Below, piece after piece: positions 44,218 through 55,000 of a stretch of DNA of 64,000 nucleotides. The notes below the pieces were generated by a model, which made no database searches, was not told where the DNA came from, and saw only the letters and a list, made by a program, of their open reading frames with translations. The stretch covers positions 11,917,901 through 11,981,900 of the forward strand of contig JAWZYU010000013.1 in the NCBI GenBank assembly GCA_038380435.1, in the 5' to 3' direction. Source of the stretch: Ryuthela nishihirai (taxonomy: Eukaryota > Arthropoda > Arachnida > Araneae > Heptathelidae). Every line of letters starts with the position of its first letter. Positions within the stretch are counted from its first letter, which is position 1. The translations under genes and the position numbers were made by a program.

Positions 44218-45311
44218 ACACCGAAGTGCCAAAACATTATGACCAGCACAACTTTATGCAAATAGACGCTACTGCAGATAAATGACTGTGCATGTGAAGG
44301 TCATAAAACGGTATAAATAACACCTGATACTCAGCTCTGTTAATCAGTGTTATTCTTATTCTTCAGATAGGAAAAGCAGTGGACCTAAGTGAGTTTGACA
44401 AAGGCCAAATAATAATGGCCAGATGACTGGGTCAGAGCATTTCTGAGATGGCAAGGCTTGTGGGGTCTCACGGTCAGTCATTGTTAGTACCTTCAAAAAG
44501 TGGTCCGAGGAGGGAAAAACCATGAACCATCGGCAAGGTGTGGGCCAACCACAGCTCATCGATGCTAGAGGTGAGCAAAGGCTATCTCGTATGGTACAAG
44601 CCAACAGAAGAATACTGTGGTGCAATTCGCCCGTAATTTGAATGTTGGTGATGGGAGTAATGTGTAACAACACACAGTAATCAAACCCTGATGAAAATGG
44701 GGCTGCATAGCCAAAGACTGCTCCAAGTACCCATGCTAACTTCGGTTACCATCGAATGTGGACAGCCAAGTACCTGTGAATTGTTTACCTGGGGAAGTGT
44801 TAGCACCAAAATGAACAGTGGGATGAAAACAAGTCGGTGGAGGAAGTATATTCTGCTGGGAAGCCCTGGGTCCAGCATTCATGTGCAGGAAACTATGACA
44901 TCTACCACCTACCTAAACATCATTGTAGACCAGGTACATCCTTTCATGGCAACAGTATTCCCCTCTAATAGTGCCTTCTTTCAACAGGATAATGCAGAAT
45001 GCCACACTGCCAGGATTGTTCAAGAATGGTTCATGGAACATGATAAAGACTTCCAAGTATTGCCCTGGCCTCTAAATTCCCCAGACATCAATCCAATCAA
45101 GTATCTGGGGAATATCTGATCTGTGGCAGCTCAATCACATAACTTACAAGAGTTAAAGGATCTGCTGGTAACGTATTGGTACCAGATACCACAAGACACC
45201 TTTAGAAATCTTGCAGCATCCATTCTTCACCGGGTAAGAGCTGTTTTGGCAGCACATGGAAGACCAACATCATATTAGGCAGGTGGTGAAAATGTTTTGG
45301 CTCTTCAGTGT
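44218..45311 (+). mobile_element. Tc1-like DNA transposon (family 1), second copy
   Basis: 1094 bp with terminal inverted repeats (left acaccgaagtgccaaaacat, right end complement acactgaagagccaaaacat) and TA at both junctions. The transposase frame is broken; its C-terminal part is open at 44691-45119 with 'FFQQDNAECHTARIVQEWF' and 'LPWPLNSPDINPIKYL', the DD34E region of Tc1-type enzymes (the final E of 'NPIEHLW' reads K). It has the same layout as 6114-7334. Confidence 0.9.
44691..45119 (+). pseudogene. Tc1-like transposase fragment
   Basis: 142 codons; the first 60 or so are a shifted frame, the rest follow the Tc1 family. The second catalytic Asp is in QQDNAECH (about 44985-45008). The third acidic residue is replaced (NPIKYL for NPIEHLW) and the frame stops soon after. 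The DNA-binding N-terminus lies upstream in other frames ('LSEFDKGQ', 'SISEMARLVGSHGQSL' at about 44385-44480). It cannot encode an active enzyme. Confidence 0.82.
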
Positions 45312-45417
45312 ATCATTAACTACAGACTATTAAATACCCTAAGATTTTATCTTTCGGTATGACACTATTGCTCCTATGTACTATTTGCTGTAATGCATCA
45401 TCTCTAATTAATCTTTT

Positions 45418-45803
45418 GGGGCGGGGGTGGCTCAGTCGGTAGCGCGTCAGGCTCGTAATCTGTAGTTCCCAGGTTCGAGTCCCAGCTGGGTCAGCGTTGA
45501 GATTTATCTCCGCAAAATTCCCCGCCCTGCCCACGGTCAGTAGGGTACACCGATGGGCTTGGAAAGGCCGCCGTCCGTCGGATGGGACATTAAGCCGTGG
45601 CCCCGTGTGTGGGAGAGCCATACCCTGTGCACGTTAAAGAACACGCTGGATGGCCTTGACGGGAGACTACCATCTGTCTCCCAACAGCTGTTCCAGTGGG
45701 TCTCCTCCCCCAACATTCTCTGAGCCTTCGGGGTCCATGTGACCTGGCCATTTAGCCCATGGTGTGCAAAAAAGTGCCGCTCAGAGGTAAAACAACCCAA
45801 CAA
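45418..45803 (+). mobile_element. tRNA-derived SINE (family 1), full-length plus-strand copy
   Basis: 386 bp, the clearest copy. Head 45420-45492: box A 'ggctcagtcggtagcgcgtc', anticodon-arm 'caggctcgtaatctg', box B 'ggttcgagtcc'. The order matches an elongator tRNA-Met-like ancestor (other copies read 'ctcataatctg' here). The body (45493-45780) has a central block 'gatgggacattaagccgtgg...gagagccataccctgtgcac'. The tail is 'aaaacaacccaac', an (AACC)-type end. The 14-bp duplication ctaattaatctttt lies at 45404-45417 and 45804-45817. Confidence 0.95.
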
Positions 45804-45817
45804 CTAATTAATCTTTT

Positions 45818-46119
45818 AAGGCAATGCACTTTTTTACAATGTTTAGCCAAGTGATGGTGAACCATTTCAATTCAATAAAAAAATTAAGTTTGCCAAGGAT
45901 GTGATGATATCTAGCTATTTGACATCAAAATTTGCAAATATTTTCTGTTAAAGTCATTTTCAATGAGTAAATGCTGCATTAACAGGCATACATTACTATT
46001 AATGCAACACTTATTAAAATAAATGAGAAATTTATACTCATAATTGCCATTACCTGTGTGTAATATTGTTCCAGCTATTTAGAAGCTACAAAGATAAATT
46101 ATTTTTACCTATCATCCAC
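45818..46119. other. Intron sequence without recognised genes
   Basis: AT-rich intron of about 300 bp; no feature is supported. Confidence 0.5.
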
Positions 46120-46880
46120 TATTTTCACTCAACATTTGTTGGTTTGTGTGTATTTCTATCCCTAAAAAGGGGAAATGTGAAAGCAATTGTTTCATTATAT
46201 CTCCAGAAGGTGAGTGCTAAAATTAATAATTTGTATATCAAATGAAAGATTGTGATATGGGAAGTCTTGTGGGTAACAAAAATATACCCCCCTGTTTTCT
46301 TCCACACTAAAAATGTGAAATGTGAAAGTCATTCTACTATATCTTCTGAACACAAGGGCCTGCAGTTATGAATTAGATGTCAAATGAAAGCGAATATTAA
46401 TGATCATCATAAATTATTTCGAATTTTCCCCCCACCAATTTCCCCCCTCTGATAAAAGGTGGGGGGGCAGATTTTCTTGGGGTTCGACCTTAACAAGTCA
46501 TATCTCAGATTAAAGAATGTGACATCTTCAATGTCACCTGAAACACGACTATGAAAAGAAGGAAAAATGTGGTCGGTGTTTATGAGTCATCTGTCAAATG
46601 ATAGTTTCTGAAGGTAGATGTTTCAAGTGATAAAAATATAATTAAAAATTTTAAAACATACCTATTTCTCCCATGCACTCTAAAAAAACTAAAGCACAAT
46701 GATAATGCAATCAGTCACTGAGTTTGCATTCACTTCAAAGGAAGATAGGGCACCAATTTAACTATTCAACAATATTGCCAGTTCCTATCTTCCTTTGAAG
46801 CGGATATGAATTCAGTGACTGATTGCACCACTGACATGCTTAAGGTTTATTTTCTACTTTTTAGGCTCATATAAGATGAT
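46120..46880 (+). repeat. Unclassified dispersed repeat, copy 2, with terminal palindrome
   Basis: Shares ordered blocks with 16171-16620 ('ctactatatcttctgaa', 'gatgtcaaatgaaag', 'ggttcgaccttaacaagtcat', 'cacgactatgaaaag'). An inner pair of the same blocks at 46185-46235 suggests an internal repeat. At 46700-46830 it folds back: 'gcaatcagtcactga' and 'tcaaaggaagatag' recur inverted as 'ctatcttcctttga' and 'tcagtgactgattgc'. It ends with the reverse complement of the copy 1 block 'cctaaaaagtagaaaataaa'. Confidence 0.65.
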
Positions 46881-47100
46881 AAGCATTTTTAAAAAAAATT
46901 AATTAATTATTTTTTTTTCTTTGTCATTATATTATGATTTATCAAAATCATATTACTCAGTTATTCTAAGAACACCTTAGTATTTATCCCTTGATGCAAT
47001 TTTGAAGTATTTCTTTTAATTGGTCATGGAGTAATTAAGTTCCAGTTGCGAATAAAACATGCATTCTTGAAGCAATCATTAGTGATATCCTGTGATGAAT

Positions 47101-47479
47101 AGGGGCGGGTGGTTCAGTCACTATTGTGCTAGACTCATAATCTGCAGTTCTCAGGTTCAAGCACCAGCTGGGTCAGTATTGCGATTTATCTCTGCAAAAC
47201 TCACTGCCCACAGTCAGTAGGGGACATCGATGGAATTGGAAAGGCCGCCATCTGTTGAATGGGACGTTAATCCGTGGCCCTGTGTGCGGGAGAGCCATAC
47301 CCTGTGCACATTAAAGAAGACAATGGACGGTCTTGATGGGAGGCTACCATCTGTCTCCCAACAGCTGTTCCAGTGGGTCCCCTCCCCCAACATTCTCTGA
47401 GCCTTCGGGGTTCGTGTGACCTGGCCATTTAGCCAATATGTGAAAAAAAGTGCCACTCAGAGGTAAAACAACCAACCAA
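47101..47479 (+). mobile_element. tRNA-derived SINE (family 1), plus-strand copy
   Basis: 379 bp, more diverged than 45418-45803 (head 'ggttcagtcactattgtgct', 'gactcataatctgcag', 'ggttcaagcacc'). The tail is 'aaaacaaccaaccaac'. The 12-bp duplication cctgtgatgaat lies at 47089-47100 and 47480-47491. The 'ctcataatctg' anticodon arm supports a tRNA-Met origin. Confidence 0.93.
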
Positions 47480-47722
47480 CCTGTGATGAATCTAAATTCT
47501 GCTATGTATTAGTAATGGACATGTAGTTTTATGTAAAGGGATGCAGTGGGAAAAAGAATATCCAGTTTGATCCTTATATCACTGTGGAATAATTAAATAT
47601 AATTTCAGAGAAAAAGGCTCCATAATATAAAATTTTTATGTCACCAAAGTTGCTTAAACAGGAGCAATTTTCAAGTACTTATGACTTTAGTTACTAAATA
47701 CTTAAAACAACATAATACTTAC

Positions 47723-47876
47723 TTCAGGCAGTTGTTTAGCAATATCCCCACCAACAAATACAGCTTCTAAGTAAACCCATAAATTTTGTACAAGAAGCCA
47801 GTTTTCCAGAACGACAGAAGCAATTTCTAGGTACTCTGTCCATTGCAAAATTTCAGGTTTCAAAGCTGCGCTGTAC
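47723..47876 (-). CDS. DNAH5/8: Dynein heavy chain exon 3 of 6 (residues 147-198)
   Basis: 154 nt; AG acceptor at 47877-47878, GTAAGT donor at 47721-47722. The first base completes the split arginine; 51 codons follow, including NWLLVQNLWVYLEAVF and VGGDIAKQLPE. 'ENW..VQ.LW.YLEAVF..GDIA.QLP' is one of the most conserved dynein heavy chain linker signatures and marks the protein family beyond doubt. It ends in phase 0 and continues into EAKKFNCIDSSW in the next exon. No frame damage is seen. A SINE copy lies about 230 bp downstream on the genomic axis (47101-47479). Confidence 0.95.
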
Positions 47877-48679
47877 CTATAAAAATATTTAAAAATTAAC
47901 TTTTAACTTAACAGTAATCAATACAAATATTTTGATAAAATTTTACAAAATGAATATTTATTAGTTGAATTTAATTTATCTCTATCATTTATTCACTCAG
48001 AAATATTTCTCCACAAATTTTCAGATATTTATATATCTACCACATATTTTAGAGAATTTGTTTCTTTGTTCAAGAATTCCTCGTAAACATTAACAACTAG
48101 AAACACTATATTTGGTATAAAGTGTCCTCTTACCATAACTTAAAACAACTTAATAGTTTGCACTGCCACCTTGATGCAGCCACTACAATAAGGCAAAGTA
48201 AAGCCATACAGAAACAGCAATTATAACATGATGGACTGGTATCAGTACAAAATCAACAACAAGTTTCCAATAATGGACACCAGCAAAATATAAAGTGGCA
48301 ATAAACTGTTAGACAAAACAGGTCACCCAGCTAACAAATAAGATCCTCAAAAAATGGTATGATCCTTTTACATTTCAATCTGTAAAGTGTAAGAACTCTC
48401 AACTGGTAAAAATTGCCATTGACATGGTGTATTATTCTAAACATGTACCATCTAAAACTCAAAAACTTTTATAATGTACAAGAATATTAGACAAAAATTA
48501 CAGTAGAGGTTCAGAGTGCAGAATTTCTCCTTAATAACTTTTGATACTTGATAGCATAGAACATTTGTTGAAGTGCTTAAAAACATTTAACAGTGTCATA
48601 GAGAATTAAAGATTTCAATTTAATTTGAAGAATATTAGAGTAATTTAAAACTCTAATATGAGTATCTTTGGTTACCAAA
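47877..48679. other. Intron sequence without recognised genes
   Basis: AT-rich intron upstream (in transcript sense) of the exon at 47723-47876; no repeat or gene is recognised. Confidence 0.55.
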
Positions 48680-49670
48680 GTTATTCTGTTGATGTCCTCA
48701 AACAAGAATTCCTCCATTATAATTTAGATATTCTCGGCTTGCAAGAGACCAGATGGATAGATAAAGGTCAGATTCTTAAAAATAATCTTAAATTTCTCTT
48801 TTCGGGGAGGGAAGACAACAAACATCTCCAAGACATAGTCTGCTTCTCAGCAGACACACTAGTGATGTTCTTCTAGAATATGAGTGCATTAATGAAAGGC
48901 TTCTTACAGCAAAATTCCACACAAGTATTAAAGACTTGAATGTTATCTATTGTTAAGCCCCAACTGAGGATGCCGATTAAGATGAGAAGGATAGATTTTA
49001 CAGCCAACTTTAGGATATTTTGAATTCTGTCAAGAAAGGAGATATTACCCTTGTTCTAGGTGACTTCAATGCCAAAGTTGGTACTGTCTCTGACTTTTGG
49101 GGAGGAGTAATAAGGCCCTTTTGGTATTGGTAGCTGCAATGGCAATGGGCAATGTCTCCTACAGGTAAGTAAACTCAATGGATTCAGAATAACTAACACT
49201 TATTACAAACACCGTGACATACATAAGTACACATGGGTTTCACCTGATGGCCTGCATAAGACTGTTTTATTATATATTAATTAACAGCAAATGGACTAGT
49301 TCTGTTAGAAATACCAGGTCATATAAGGGAGCTGAAATTGGATCTGACCATCACATCGTTAAAAGTGTCTTGCAACTTAAACTTAAGAAGTGTTGTGCAA
49401 AGTTTAAAAAATTACCTTTAATTCTTAAGCTCTGAAAAACCCAGTTATACCTAAAGCTTACCATGATAGGTTATTTTGTCATTATCACAGGCATGGTTTG
49501 CTTACTACTGAAGATGAGAAACAATGGGACCATTTTAAACAGGCCTTTTTTGGAAACTAACAGTACTCTTTTAGGGAAAAAGGAACAGAGGAGGCAGAAT
49601 TATTTGAGTCATAAGGCACTTGAGCTTATTTCAGAACAAAAGAATTCCAGGAATGTCCTTAATCAATACC
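48680..49670 (+). mobile_element. LINE copy I, endonuclease-linker fragment
   Basis: Plus-strand fragment from 'SVDVLKQEFLHYNLDILGLQ' (48683) through the 'GDFNAKVGT' region (about 49060) and 'RSYKGAEIGSDH' (about 49316) to 'KNSRNVLNQY' (49668). It lacks the 5' UTR and all RT motifs. It ends in a (GGT/GAT)-rich stretch (49670-49700), which may be unrelated low complexity. It has many stops. Confidence 0.85.
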
Positions 49671-49700
49671 GTGGTGGTGATGATGGTGGTAGTGGTGGAA

Positions 49701-51345
49701 GAGCAGGAGAAGAATTTTTTAACTGAGTGTTGCTTACTACCACCTAAAAAAAGACCAGTTTTAGCACAGTTTGGTAAATTAGTTCGAATATTTTAATCTG
49801 TAATTCATGAATGACACTTCTTCTATACTTTAAAAATTGTGATGCATATGAATCAAGTTGTAGCTGGTATTTGTAGTGATCTACTTGTGTTTCATCTGTT
49901 ACACTTACTGCATCAGTGTTAAGTGAAAGAAAAACAAAATCAAATGTTTCAAAATTCATGGAATAATAAATTTAAATAGTTGACTACTAGTTCTAAAACT
50001 AAAAGAAAACTACTGTTCTTTTTCTTATTATTCGAAGGTGATAAAGAATGGAGCATGAATAATGGAATATAAATTATTAAATGGATGCATAATAAGAATG
50101 GAGCATTAATAATAAAATATTTCAGCTATAAAATATTTTGTTAGAAAAGTACTAAAGCATCAAATTTAAATAAAAACAGTAAAAATAAAAAATACAATTA
50201 AAAGCAGTAGCATGCCTTATTTTGTCTCCCCAACTTCCACTCTCATTGTGATGGTCCACCCATTCCCTTTTACTTTTTCTTAAACAGTATTGCTTTATTT
50301 ATGTTATATTTATCATTTTGGGGATTATTTTTATTGGCCATCATTTTTCCTCATTCCCTTCCACTAAAGGAGTTGCACCTGTGCAACTCCAACTTTTGAT
50401 TGACAGCCACTAATACACGCATTAAGGAAACACCTCCTCTTGCATCATAGTAAGTGCACAATTATAAGATTAAGCAAATGCTTTACCCAGCGTGCAATGC
50501 ACATATGTCAGTTGTATGCTGCATGTAATACTAAGTGATGTTATGTCACAGAGGGAGTAGAGAGTCAGAGAATAATGGAAAGTAGTAATGATAGTGGAGA
50601 ATGAGAACGGTGTTAACTGAGAAGTTTGACAGTTTTGGAGATGTTTAAATGAATTTTTATTTGCTGACACTACTTTGCATTCATCAGTTTATATGGTGAG
50701 TCACGATTTTTTTTTTTTTTTTTGGAAATAAAACTTTGTTTATTATACGAATATTTTGACTCTGCTATTTTTTCTCTTGAGCAATGATAATTGATTTTCA
50801 TTAAGACATAAGTTTAAAACTTTGACATGTTTTGAATTCTTTGTGACTAGTAACGCCAGTATACCTAATGAACCTCATTTAACTTTCTTTGGCAAGTTAA
50901 TATTGCCTGGCACCAATATGCTACCTGGAGTTTCAATTTAATTTGGATCAGTCAAAAGGTCCAAAGTAAAGAAGTTTAATATTTTGGAGTGTTACAGATC
51001 CAATAAAGAAAGTGGCACCCAAACAGGGACTGTACATATATAAATATAAAGTGTATGTTATTTAACGTGATTGTAAAAGTTAACAATTTTTTTAGCTCAT
51101 TAGTTATACTAATCATACATTTAACAGCAGTTTAAGCCAAATTTTTTGTTGAGCAAGCAGCTTTATTTCTATATTAGTCAAAGGTACTGAAGTTTCAGCA
51201 CAGTTATTGCTGATAGTCAAGATCTTTATTGTATGTTTTTAAAGATTAGAAGTGTCCGGAAAATGATAGATAAACTTTTTGGTAATCAAGTTTTTTGCAA
51301 GCTTAGTATAGCTCTGAATATTAAAGAGTTAAAACTCACAATTAC
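49701..51345. other. Intron sequence without recognised genes
   Basis: AT-rich intron, with a T22 run at about 50708-50729 and a small GTTGCAC..GTGCAAC palindrome near 50372. No exon of the dynein gene or other coding stretch is seen. Confidence 0.55.
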
Positions 51346-51545
51346 CTGTTACTGGAAAGTGATCCAAGAGCCATTAAAGTGTCTTCCAGTTGTTCCATTA
51401 CATCTGCAGTCTCATTTCCTTTTAAGAGTAATTCACCACGGATTTTAAATGGTGCAAAAGATAGGAAAACATCACTCCATGTAACTTTTATTTCATTGAG
51501 TTTTGCTTGAATATCTTTTTCTTTTTGAGCTGCTATGCAAATATC
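51346..51545 (-). CDS. DNAH5/8: Dynein heavy chain exon 2 of 6 (residues 81-147)
   Basis: 200 nt, acceptor AG at 51546-51547, donor GTAATT at 51344-51345. It starts in phase 0 with DICIAAQKEKDIQAKL and contains RGELLLKGNET, a stretch typical of the DNAH5/8 linker start, ending SLSSN plus two bases (AG) of an arginine codon completed by the next exon (SSNR-YSAAL). The same joint, 'L.SNRY', occurs in homologues, which fixes the splice sites. The reading frame is open throughout. The intron between this exon and the previous one (11.8 kb) holds a Tc1-like element, a tRNA-like palindrome, three LINE pieces and the Penelope-like fragment. Confidence 0.93.
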
Positions 51546-51924
51546 CTGTCAAATTATAATAAAATAATTAAAGCATGTATTTTGCATATACTTATTAGCT
51601 ATAAACAAATACACAAAAATGTTACATGTAAAAAATTAGGTGTTTTAGTTAATATGCAATGAACATGCAGATCTGTGTAGTTTATGCTGCAATTAAGTGA
51701 TATTATTTTGAGTCCTCTACAGAATCAATCAGAAATGGGGAATTGTTTGGTGAGAGCAGAATTCACCTCGCATGATAGAATATTCTCCAAATCACACAAC
51801 AGTTCTAAAACATACAAAGCACCATTGCACTGGATGTTACAGATGAAATACTCTATGCTATCTTTCCTGACACAGCAGATGATGAAAATGCACACATAGA
51901 ATACAAGGAACAAAAAACTGAGTG
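51546..51924. other. Intron sequence without recognised genes
   Basis: Intron next to exon 2 of the dynein series; open frames on both strands here have no recognisable similarity. Confidence 0.5.
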
Positions 51925-52095
51925 ACAAGGTCAGTGAGATTTACAAATCAAAACTAAGTGGATAAATGACAGAGCTGGTGATAGCTTAGTGGTTAGAGCA
52001 CCTAGCATGTACTGGGAGGCATGGGTTCTAATCTGATTAATTGGAAAAACTAATTTCTTCACCAAATTATTTCTTATATATATATTTTTTTTTTT
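51925..52095 (+). repeat. tRNA-like repeat (family B), third copy
   Basis: 'gacaaggtcagtgagattta', 'gataaatgacagagctggtg', then 'atagcttagtggttagagca' (box A-like), 'ctagcatgtactgg', 'gggttctaatc' (box B-like) and 'accaaattatttctta' match the palindrome arms at 42365-43075. The head fits a tRNA-derived SINE better than the other copies. Confidence 0.7.
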
Positions 52096-52920
52096 TCAAA
52101 TATAAATGGTCGATTAAATGGGAAGTTAAAATTATGATGAAATAATAGTTTATAACGTATTTGCCTGAGCTCAAGGGGTGGAAATTTGCTTCTGCTGGTA
52201 GTAAGCTAGTAAAAGTGAAAATAGATTTTACTTCTTACCAGTATGGTACACTTCAAAGTATAACTATGCATGGAAAACCCCACATGTATCTTACAAGGGT
52301 AATAAAGTGAAGTGTATGGTGACCAAACTAAAGTACCACAGTATTTTCTATTGCTCCATATGTTTTCCACAAAGGCAGAATGATTTAGTGTTTTTTAATG
52401 TGAAATAAATATTAATATTGCTAAATACTTTCTAATTCTGTTGTATTTGTGGATTCAGTGGTACTGGAGAAAAATTAATAAAAAGATGTAGGGTTGTTAT
52501 CTACTGTAATGCTTTTCAACTGATTTTAGTCCTTAATATTTAAAACAAATTTTTAGAAGGAAAATCGAATTTTTCATTTATATTTAATTTTCATCACTCA
52601 ACTTTAATTTTCATCACTCAACTTGCATTATTCTAAACCCAGATGCCAAATTTAAGCATTTTTTTTAGAATAACATATATTGCAGATTCAGAGTAACTTT
52701 TAAACTTAATCAAGTGTAAACAATGTGGTCTGGAAATTTCGTTTCTGTGATATCCATGACAATAGATGTAAAATTGCATCATTTCTGCATCCAAAATACG
52801 GTAGGAAAAGAGTGACTTTTTCCAAAGTCACAAAATGAAGCTTTTTCCTACTGTAAGTTGCATTGTTTTAACAGGAAATCATTGCCCCCCTCTCCACCAC
52901 CAAAAAAAATCCTATCATCA
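52096..52920. other. Intron sequence with a 20-bp tandem repeat
   Basis: AT-rich intron. A 20-bp unit (ttaattttcatcactcaact) is repeated at 52584-52603 and 52604-52623. Nothing else is supported. Confidence 0.6.
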
Positions 52921-54127
52921 TACACTACATTGGAAGAAGTCACTGGACACCAGAGTGTTTGACAAAATGTCACATTTATTGAAATTTCAGTAGGATGTCA
53001 GCCTAGCTTTAGCCACAATTACACTCTGCACCCTTTTGGGCATACCTTCAATCAGTTTTTAATAGCGTGCAGCTGGTATTTTGCACCATTCGTCCTTCAA
53101 CATGGTAGTTAGTGTCGACAGGGAAGTGGGATGTATTGGTAAGGTTCGCGACCGATGTTCGAGTTCATCCCAAAGGGCCTATATTGGATTCAGGTCAGGG
53201 CTCTGAGCAGGCCAGGGCATGTTCTCCTTAGCTGAGTCATGAAACCACTACTGAATGGACCTTGCAGTATGACCTGGTGCTTTATCATGCTGATAGATGA
53301 ATGGCATCTCTCTGTAGTACTGGAACATTGTAGGTAGTGCAGAATTGTCTAGAACGTCCACATGTCTCGGCATTCATGCTACCAGATATAAGAACCAATG
53401 GTCCAAGTCCATGCCACAATACACAGCTCCAAACCATCACGCTATCACCACTGAACTTCACAATCAGGACGATACACTGTGGCAGGTAACGTTCACCAGG
53501 AATTCACCATGCCTAGCAGTGACCAATGGATTGGAACAGCACGAAATGTGATTTGTCGCTCCATATAATTTGTTTCCATTGGTCAAGTTACCAATTCCGA
53601 CAAGATTTGCATCAGGCTAGACTTTGTTGTGTATGTTTAGGAGTTATCAGAGGTTTGTATGCAGCTCCATAGGAACTGTCCTACTGCAAACACTAACACC
53701 CGTGGACTCTTGAAACATTTTGGTAATGGTAGCAGCAGATGAATGATGAGAAGAACGGACCACACATTTCAGAGCTCTTTGATCCCTTTCCGTCAGTTTT
53801 CATGGTATGCCTGACAGTTTCTTGACTGCCATGACATCTTCACATTTCCATTTCATAATCACATCCTGCATAGTTGACCTAGGATTCTCTAATTTGGCCA
53901 CAATCACATGTACAGATAAGTTACTAAAATGGCATTCTATAATGCCCCCCCCCCCTCTGGAAATCTGTTAACTCAGCATGTCCATTCACGTTTCATATCA
54001 ATGTCTCCACTGAAGCCTGATATGTGCCAACACTCTTCTCATACCCCACTAGTACTGATCACATGACCTGAAATTATGTTTCCCCTTTGCCAATCAGGTG
54101 TCCAGACACTATTTTCAACATAATGTA
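52921..54127 (-). mobile_element. Tc1-like DNA transposon (family 2), decayed
   Basis: 1207 bp with about 31-bp imperfect terminal inverted repeats ending in 'ctggacacc' (left 52921-52951, right 54097-54127) and TA at both ends. The transposase lies on the minus strand: 'YYREMPFIYQHDKAPGHTARS' (about 53320-53255) and 'ENMPWPAQSPDLNPI.ALWDELEH' (about 53230-53160), the two C-terminal catalytic blocks of Tc1-type DD34E enzymes; the catalytic E codon position ('NPIE') is now a stop. Other stops occur upstream. It is a distinct family from 6114-7334. Confidence 0.87.
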
Positions 54128-54338
54128 TACTAAATCTCAAACTTGTATACCTGCTTCGAAATCCAAAGTAGTTGCCTTTGTATATTATTTTTAGCCACAC
54201 ATTTTATGTCTGACATTAAAAATAGAATAAAAAACTTTTTCTTTCTACTGTCCCTGTAACACCACCACATATTCAATAGTACTAATGTTTTGTAGCGTTG
54301 TAAAAAATTACTAGCCTCCTCGGTTACAGTGATATCAC

Positions 54339-54723
54339 TAAACAATGAAATCAGCTCGACGTATTCCAAATCAACTATTAAATCAGCACTCTAGCGTCAA
54401 TTTAAATATTAGAGGAAAAATTCTCTTGAGCCGGGTGGGATATAAACCCACAACCTCCTGATAACATGTCAAGTGCTCTAAACCACTCAGTGGTCAGGTG
54501 CTCTAAACCACTCAGTGGTTTAGAGCACCTGACCACTGGTTTAGAGTGGTTTAGACTGGTTTTGGTGGTAGCACCTGGTTTAGAGCACCTGACATGTTAT
54601 CAGGAGATCGTGGGTTTATATCCCACCCGGCTCAAGACAATTTTTCCTCTAATATTTAAATTGGTGCTAGAGTGCTGATTTAATAGTTAATTTGGAATAC
54701 GTCCAGCTTATTTCATTGTTTAT
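54339..54723. repeat. tRNA-Thr-like repeat (family C) forming a 385-bp palindrome
   Basis: The arms 54339-54512 (minus) and 54514-54723 (plus) are inverted copies of one unit: a tRNA-like head with box A 'agctcagtggtttagagca'-like, anticodon arm 'ctgacatgttatcag' (loop anticodon TGT, threonine) and box B 'gggtttatatccc', then a body to 'tttcattgttta'. The centre is a near-perfect 24-bp inverted repeat around position 54513. The right arm contains an extra 35-40 bp of reshuffled 'ggtttagag' copies. A single-unit copy follows at 54863-55000. Confidence 0.85.
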
Positions 54724-54862
54724 TATCTGCATACTCGTTGTATATGCTTCCATCTATTGGGAAATATAAATGCCATTTGTGGCTAAAAAAAATTGTTTGA
54801 ATAGCACCAAAATGAAACATGAAAGGAATGTTCATAGCGCTAATTGGAGGAGATCTTGATCA

Positions 54863-55000
54863 GTGGCCAGTAGCTCAGTGGTTTAGAGCACCTGACATGT
54901 TATCAGGAGGTCGTGGGTTTATATCCCACCCGGCTCAAGACAAATTTTCCTCTAACATTTAAATCGACGCTAGAGTGCTGATTTAATAGTGATATCACAT
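54863..55000 (+). repeat. tRNA-Thr-like repeat (family C), single copy
   Basis: 'ggccagtagctcagtggttt agagca' to 'cccacccggc' gives a nearly complete tRNA cloverleaf order with anticodon TGT; the T-arm has tttatat instead of ttcgaat and the acceptor stem does not close well. It continues into the same body as the palindrome ('tagagtgctgatttaatagt'). I call it a tRNA-derived repeat, not a functional tRNA. Confidence 0.75.

Noticed and set aside
45420..45492. tRNA gene calls at SINE heads (also 2310-2375, 10740-10810, 47105-47175, 63795-63855)
   Set aside because: Boxes A and B are present but the stretch is followed by a shared SINE body with target duplications; anticodon arms vary between copies and acceptor stems do not close. 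They are tRNA-derived SINE heads.
54863..54935. Functional tRNA-Thr(TGT)
   Set aside because: The T-arm reads gggtttatatccc rather than the GGTTCGAATCC type, and the unit recurs inverted nearby with the same non-tRNA body. It is called a tRNA-derived repeat.
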